DNA of 20,957 bases, taken from Firmicutes bacterium UBA1440 (lineage in GTDB: Bacteria; Bacillota; Clostridia; Peptostreptococcales; Anaerovoracaceae). The stretch covers positions 22,425 to 43,381 of the forward strand of contig DCTM01000034.1 of NCBI GenBank assembly GCA_002329565.1, written 5' to 3'. The notes beneath the pieces are model-generated. The model did no database searches. It was given only the letters and a program-made list of their open reading frames with translations, and was not told the DNA's origin. The translations under genes were made by a program, and so were the position numbers. The first letter of the stretch is position 1; each line of letters starts with the position of its first letter. Positions 17,260 to 20,957 of the stretch are shown piece by piece.

Positions 17260-17763
17260 TTATCCCTTCAATAAATTGCGCAGTCTGTTGGCGCTTCCGG
17301 CTGAGTGTCCGTGACAGATGGCTGCAGCGAGCGCGTCTGCCGTATCATCAGGTTTGGGCACCGCTGACAGTCCGAGAATCGTCTTGACCATCATCTGGAC
17401 TTGGGTTTTCTCGGCTCGTCCGTACCCCACAAGAGCTTGCTTGATTTGCAGTGGTGTATATTCGTAGACAGGCAGTCCTGAATTGGTGCAAGCCAAAATG
17501 GCCACCCCGCGCGCTTGGCCGACCAAAATAGCCGTTTTGGCATTCGTATTGAAAAAGAGCTCTTCAATCGCGGCCGCATCCGGCTCATACTTTTCGATTG
17601 TCTGCATCAGGAATTCATACAACATCTTCAATCGTTCAGGCATCTCCGTGTCCGGATACGTGAATATCGAATCGTAGGAAATAGGTGTAAATGAGTTGCC
17701 TTTCATATCGACTATACCCCATCCCATGCGTGCATATCCCGGGTCAATACCAAGAATTTTCAT
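17260..17763 (-). CDS. ruvC: Crossover junction endodeoxyribonuclease RuvC
   Basis: Dimeric resolvase that cuts Holliday junctions. The frame opens 18 codons earlier, but ATG 17763 is chosen: AAGGTGG lies just upstream and the product then starts with the conserved MKILGIDPG. In this 167-residue form the acidic catalytic set is Asp7, Glu67, Asp140 and Asp143 (in IEELFF and [10 protein letters not shown]). First gene of the minus-strand cluster; its promoter at 17850-17878 contains a LexA-type box, so the whole ruvCAB block is probably DNA-damage inducible. Confidence 0.97.
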   Translation of the reverse strand: MKILGIDPGYARMGWGIVDMKGNSFTPISYDSIFTYPDTEMPERLKMLYEFLMQTIEKYEPDAAAIEELFFNTNAKTAILVGQARGVAILACTNSGLPVYEYTPLQIKQALVGYGRAEKTQVQMMVKTILGLSAVPKPDDTADALAAAICHGHSAGSANRLRNLLKG

Positions 17764-17849
17764 CAAAACCACCTTAGCCGGCACAGTCGTCTGCGCACCG
17801 CAGGGCGCCATCCGCAAACTGCACCGATATAATCATAATGCATAAAATT

Positions 17850-17878
17850 ATTGTATCATATGAACATATGTTTGTCCA
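17850..17878 (-). promoter_or_regulatory. ruvCAB promoter
   Basis: The minus strand has TGGACA (17873-17878) and TACAAT (17850-17855), each five of six to consensus, separated by exactly 17 bases. It is about 87 bases upstream of the ruvC start. Confidence 0.75.
17861..17874 (-). promoter_or_regulatory. LexA (SOS) box in the ruvCAB promoter
   Basis: The minus-strand site CAAACATATGTTCA matches the Gram-positive LexA consensus CGAACATATGTTCG at 12 of 14 positions. It fills most of the spacer and overlaps the -35 by two bases, so a bound repressor would block RNA polymerase. Confidence 0.75.
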
Positions 17879-17910
17879 TATTAAATTGCCTGCCCGGCAC
17901 ATGAAACCGT

Positions 17911-17938
17911 TTTACTATTTAATGATTTATGGTATAAT
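17911..17938 (+). promoter_or_regulatory. argR promoter
   Basis: TTTACT and a perfect TATAAT (17933-17938) are separated by 16 bases, about 45 bases upstream of the argR start. Confidence 0.65.
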
Positions 17939-17953
17939 CATACCAAAATCATT
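17921..17953 (+). promoter_or_regulatory. Extended inverted repeat over the argR -10 box, likely operator
   Basis: Two 14-base arms (AATGATTT and TGGTAT, against ATACCA and AAATCATT) pair perfectly except for one bulged A at 17929, around an AATC centre. The -10 lies at the middle. Autoregulation by ArgR is common in the family, but the site is not an exact ARG box, so the binder is inferred. Confidence 0.5.
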
Positions 17954-17982
17954 CAACTTTTTATGTTGTAGGAGGTAATTTC

Positions 17983-18438
17983 ATGAGATATTCCAGGCAA
18001 AATGCCATTCTTGATCTTATAAACGAATATGAAATCGAAACCCAAGAAAAGCTTGCGGCTGCGCTTCGGGAGCGCGGCTATATGGTGACGCAAGCCACCG
18101 TCTCCCGGGATATCAAGGAATTACAGCTAATCAAAATACTGTCTTCTACAGGCAAGTATAAATATGCAACCGGGATATCTCGAGAGAAACCGATTTCAGA
18201 CAGATTTACGAAGATTTTTCGAGACACCGTAAAGACGGTCGCCAGCGCCGGCAATATTGTTGTAGTCAAGACGCTTTCCGGCTGTGCCAATGCAGCTGCA
18301 GAGGCCGTCGATACCACGACATTTCCTCATATCGTCGGCACACTTGCGGGTGACAACACTCTTTTTATCGTTGTCGACGAGGCAGAAAACGGCCCAAAAC
18401 TCGTCGAGCTGTTCAATGAAATGCTGTCTAAGAAATAA
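17983..18438 (+). CDS. argR: Arginine repressor ArgR/AhrC
   Basis: Arginine-responsive transcription regulator that represses arginine biosynthesis and often activates catabolism. The 151-residue protein has an N-terminal winged helix-turn-helix with recognition helix TQATVSRDIKEL (36-47) and a C-terminal hexamerisation and arginine-binding domain with GTLAGDNTLFIVV (119-131). Many relatives have GDD at the arginine-binding pair; here it is GDN (Asp124-Asn125). AGGAGG precedes the ATG. It lies directly before recN, the same pair as ahrC-recN in Bacillus, and is divergent from ruvC. Confidence 0.95.
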   Translation: MRYSRQNAILDLINEYEIETQEKLAAALRERGYMVTQATVSRDIKELQLIKILSSTGKYKYATGISREKPISDRFTKIFRDTVKTVASAGNIVVVKTLSGCANAAAEAVDTTTFPHIVGTLAGDNTLFIVVDEAENGPKLVELFNEMLSKK

Positions 18439-18498
18439 ACAAATGCAGATGTTTTTTAATAAATAAACATTTACCCGTGTATTTAAGGAGGTTGTTAA

Positions 18499-20124
18499 AT
18501 GATCTCGCATATCTCGATAAAAAACTTTGCTATCATTGAAAATACTGAATTCTCGCTCCATCCGGGTTTCAACGTCCTAACCGGAGAAACAGGTGCAGGT
18601 AAATCGATCGTAATCGAAGCCATCAGCCTCGCACTCGGAGCCAGAGCCGATTCCGGCATGGTACGCACGGGCGCGGAAAAAGCGATTATCCAGCTTGTCG
18701 GCGAGATTGACGGAGAGGAAACCGTTATTAAACGCGAAATCTCCGCTGCAGGTAAAAACCTCTGTAAGATGAACGGAGAGATAGTAACCCTCGGAGAACT
18801 CGCGGCACATTGCAAACGTCTGGCGGATATACACGGACAATACGATCACCAGTCCTTGATAAACAATGATTATCACCTTTCACTCATCGATCTTTACGGC
18901 AACAAGCATATAGATCCTTTAAAGAAAAAAGTTGCCGACGCCTACAGTCGTTATACAGCCTGTAAAAAAGAACTGGACGAATTGCGCTCCGCCGATGCGG
19001 AGCGATTGCGCAAACGTGATTTCATGAGATTTGAATGCGAAGAAATCGAGAAGGCTGCCCCACGTCTCGGCGAAGACGAAGAGCTAAAAGAACATATCAC
19101 TCTGATGCAAAACAGTGAAAAGATCTATGCAGTCTTTTCCGAGGCCTGCGAAATTGCCTCTGAAAGCGACAATTCCGCAATGTCGGCCCTCAGCTATATT
19201 ATGCGACAATGCGAAAGCTTGGCGGATATAAACGCAGACTTCCGCGCGCTCAGCGAAGAACTTTCCGATATATATTATCGCTTTGAGGATGTTGCCCATA
19301 CCATTCGGGCACACAGAGATGCGACTGCATTTTCACCCGAAGAGCTCGATGCCGCCCTTGCCCGCCTCGATTTGCTCGATACATTAAAGCGCAAGTACGG
19401 AGGATCGATCCCTGCCGTACTGGAATACAGTGAAAACGCTTCACGTGAGCTTACCGCCATGGATAACATCGATGCACGAACCGACGAATTGGAATCGGAG
19501 TTGGAAACCGTTACGCGTGAGCTGACCGTCCTTTCAGATGAATTGAGTGCTCTCAGAAAAAACATCGCCAACGATTTGTGCACGAAAATTGCCCGTGAAT
19601 TGCAAGAGCTCAGTTTCAACAATGCGGAATTGGAAGTTGCGTTCGGTCGAATCAGCGAACCGTTTTCGTCGACAGGCACAGATACGGCACATTTTCTCAT
19701 CAGCACAAACGTCGGTGAGCCTTTAAAACCGCTTGCAAAAATTGCCTCCGGCGGTGAGATGTCCCGCATAATGCTGGCCTTTAAGAAAATAACTGCCGAC
19801 TTTGAAGATATTCCGACAATGATCTTCGACGAAATCGATTCAGGCATCTCCGGAATTGCCGCCGGCATCGTCGGTCAAAAGTTGCGTGAAATCTCCGAGC
19901 AGCACCAGATTGTCTGCATCACCCATCTGCCGCAAATTGCGGCCTGCGGCGATTACAACTACAAAATCGACAAGGAGAGCGACGGCAAGACCACCAGAAC
20001 AACAATCATCCCGCTGACGCAGGAAGAAAAGATCGACGAAGTCGCCAGACTGCTCGGCGGCACTGTGATCACAGAAACGACCCGCAAGAGCGCTGCCGAG
20101 TTGATTGCCGCTTCAGTCCGATAA
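18499..20124 (+). CDS. recN: DNA repair protein RecN
   Basis: SMC-like ATPase recruited to double-strand breaks, acting with RecA-dependent recombination. The 541-residue protein has Walker A GETGAGKS at 29-36, a central coiled-coil rich in Glu and Leu (roughly 150-360), the ABC signature ASGGEMSR and Walker B MIFDEIDSGISG near the C-terminus, followed by ITHLPQIAA. It is slightly shorter than many relatives, mostly in the coiled coil. AAGGAGG precedes the ATG, 60 bases after argR. No LexA box was seen directly upstream, so it probably depends on the argR promoter. Confidence 0.97.
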   Translation: MISHISIKNFAIIENTEFSLHPGFNVLTGETGAGKSIVIEAISLALGARADSGMVRTGAEKAIIQLVGEIDGEETVIKREISAAGKNLCKMNGEIVTLGELAAHCKRLADIHGQYDHQSLINNDYHLSLIDLYGNKHIDPLKKKVADAYSRYTACKKELDELRSADAERLRKRDFMRFECEEIEKAAPRLGEDEELKEHITLMQNSEKIYAVFSEACEIASESDNSAMSALSYIMRQCESLADINADFRALSEELSDIYYRFEDVAHTIRAHRDATAFSPEELDAALARLDLLDTLKRKYGGSIPAVLEYSENASRELTAMDNIDARTDELESELETVTRELTVLSDELSALRKNIANDLCTKIARELQELSFNNAELEVAFGRISEPFSSTGTDTAHFLISTNVGEPLKPLAKIASGGEMSRIMLAFKKITADFEDIPTMIFDEIDSGISGIAAGIVGQKLREISEQHQIVCITHLPQIAACGDYNYKIDKESDGKTTRTTIIPLTQEEKIDEVARLLGGTVITETTRKSAAELIAASVR

Positions 20125-20146
20125 TATATACATAATACAAAAAAGG

Positions 20147-20197
20147 AAGAGAATACGCGTGCCGCCCTACTGCGGCCAATCGCATATTCTCTTTTAT
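20147..20197. terminator. Bidirectional terminator between recN and the permease gene
   Basis: AAGAGAATA pairs with TATTCTCTT, then after one mismatch GCG pairs with CGC, with an inner GCCGC/GCGGC hairpin. T-rich runs follow on both strands (CTTTTATTG on plus, CCTTTTTTG on minus). It serves the convergent recN and amino-acid permease genes. Confidence 0.8.
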
Positions 20198-20223
20198 TGC
20201 CTTTTCTTTTAAGATTTCATCTT

Positions 20224-20957
20224 CTAAGCCTGCGCTCTGTTGTTTCCTTTTGCGTAGTATTTTTTAACCGATATATAGACCGGAAGCCCGATGAGAGTGA
20301 TTACGATACCGATAATGGCAAGCATTCTCGCCGATGAACCCGCCATGAACAACTGGTTTACCATTACGTATACGCCGCCGAGGATTGCCACGATCGGAGT
20401 AAACGGATAGAGCGGTACTTTGTACTTGCGTTCCCATTCCGGATGCGTTTTTCTCAGCTTCATCACGCAAAGGAATGTTAACGTGTAAAAAATCCAGCAT
20501 GAGAATACTGCCAGGTCGGTCAGCATGTTGAATTGTCCGCTCAAGGAATAGATGCATGCGAGGAATCCGATAAGAATTATCGCATTGCTCGGAACCTGAT
20601 TCTTGTTCAGCTTTTTCAACGCTCCACTGCCCGGAAGTGTGTCCTGCACACCAAGCAGATATGCTACGCGGGATCCTGACATCAAGAAGCCGTTTGCAGC
20701 ACCGAATACGGAAATAATAATACCGATTGTTACGAGAAGTCCGCCGACAGGTCCGAAGATTTCCATTGCAACTGCGGAGCCCGGAGCGACCATGTCTTTG
20801 AGCTGATCGGCCGGAAGTACCCACAGGTACGCCATGTTGATTATAAAATAAACAGCCATAATGACCGATACACCGCCCACAACAGCAAGCGGAAGATCTC
20901 TTCCCGGATTCTTCATTTCACCGGCAATCGTACCTACGTTTGTCCAACCTTCAAAAC
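20224..20957 (-). CDS. Amino-acid permease, APC superfamily (5' end outside the window)
   Basis: C-terminal half of a 12-helix amino-acid transporter in the cytoplasmic membrane; about 244 residues are visible, the frame running off the right edge. The first residues FEGWTNVGTIAGEMKNPGRDLP are the conserved mid-protein signature of APC transporters of the LAT/SteT type, so the ATG within this stretch is internal, not a start. Six hydrophobic segments follow, with GAANGFLMSGSRVAYLLG, and KLRKTHPEWERKYKVPLYP in the loop between the last helix pairs. The substrate cannot be told. It ends before the shared terminator with recN. Confidence 0.9.
   Translation of the reverse strand, partial: FEGWTNVGTIAGEMKNPGRDLPLAVVGGVSVIMAVYFIINMAYLWVLPADQLKDMVAPGSAVAMEIFGPVGGLLVTIGIIISVFGAANGFLMSGSRVAYLLGVQDTLPGSGALKKLNKNQVPSNAIILIGFLACIYSLSGQFNMLTDLAVFSCWIFYTLTFLCVMKLRKTHPEWERKYKVPLYPFTPIVAILGGVYVMVNQLFMAGSSARMLAIIGIVITLIGLPVYISVKKYYAKGNNRAQA

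Noticed and set aside
18439..18498. SOS box before recN
   Set aside because: No GAAC/GTTC pair with the right spacing was seen between argR and recN.
19275..19868. 197-residue minus-strand frame opposite recN
   Set aside because: Ser/Arg-rich antisense shadow of recN without RBS or domain.

Overview
The window looks like chromosome from a low-to-mid GC Firmicute, most likely a member of the class Clostridia. The evidence is strong purine-rich GGAGG-type ribosome binding sites, the gene orders argR-recN and ruvC-ruvA-ruvB-spoIID-like-queA-tgt, a Gram-positive style LexA box, a bacteriohemerythrin, and diguanylate cyclases with a multi-helix membrane sensor. I cannot name a genus from sequence alone. 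No rRNA, tRNA, CRISPR array or complete mobile element was seen.

Left part (1-10628), accessory and visibly more AT-rich. A group II PLP-dependent decarboxylase (minus, 214-1610) is broken by one in-frame TAA and one frameshift. Next come a solitary Vsr-like endonuclease and a YeiH/UPF0324 membrane protein (both plus). A long bidirectional terminator separates these from a minus-strand series: bacteriohemerythrin, a 7-TM GGDEF diguanylate cyclase, a DUF3784-like membrane protein with a PH-like tail, an MFS transporter, an uncharacterised 197-aa protein, and a second 7-TM GGDEF cyclase. The two cyclases are paralogues that align without gaps over about 375 residues and share promoter and RBS elements. 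Between 9644 and 10556 lies a gene graveyard: a solute-binding-protein-like tail, a PAS-GGDEF-HD-GYP protein reduced by an internal in-frame deletion, and the 3' end of a plus-strand propeller-like protein.

Right part (10629-20957), core genome. A minus-strand cluster reads ruvC, ruvA, ruvB, a SpoIID/LytB-domain protein, queA, tgt, then a TrmA/RlmD-family rRNA methyltransferase, and ends at a strong terminator. It combines Holliday-junction processing, queuosine tRNA modification and peptidoglycan remodelling. The ruvC promoter carries a LexA-type SOS box inside its spacer. Divergently transcribed are argR, with an extended inverted repeat over its -10 box, and recN, another recombination-repair gene. 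A bidirectional terminator then separates recN from an amino-acid permease (APC family) that runs off the right edge.

The most notable points are the SOS box at ruvC, the duplicated cyclases and the perfect 11-bp hairpin at the 5' end of one of them, the Vsr-like protein that lacks the zinc ligands of E. coli Vsr, the hemerythrin with Gln at one iron-ligand position, and the fused gene remnants around 10.2 kb. I did not find a clear previously undescribed multi-gene system.
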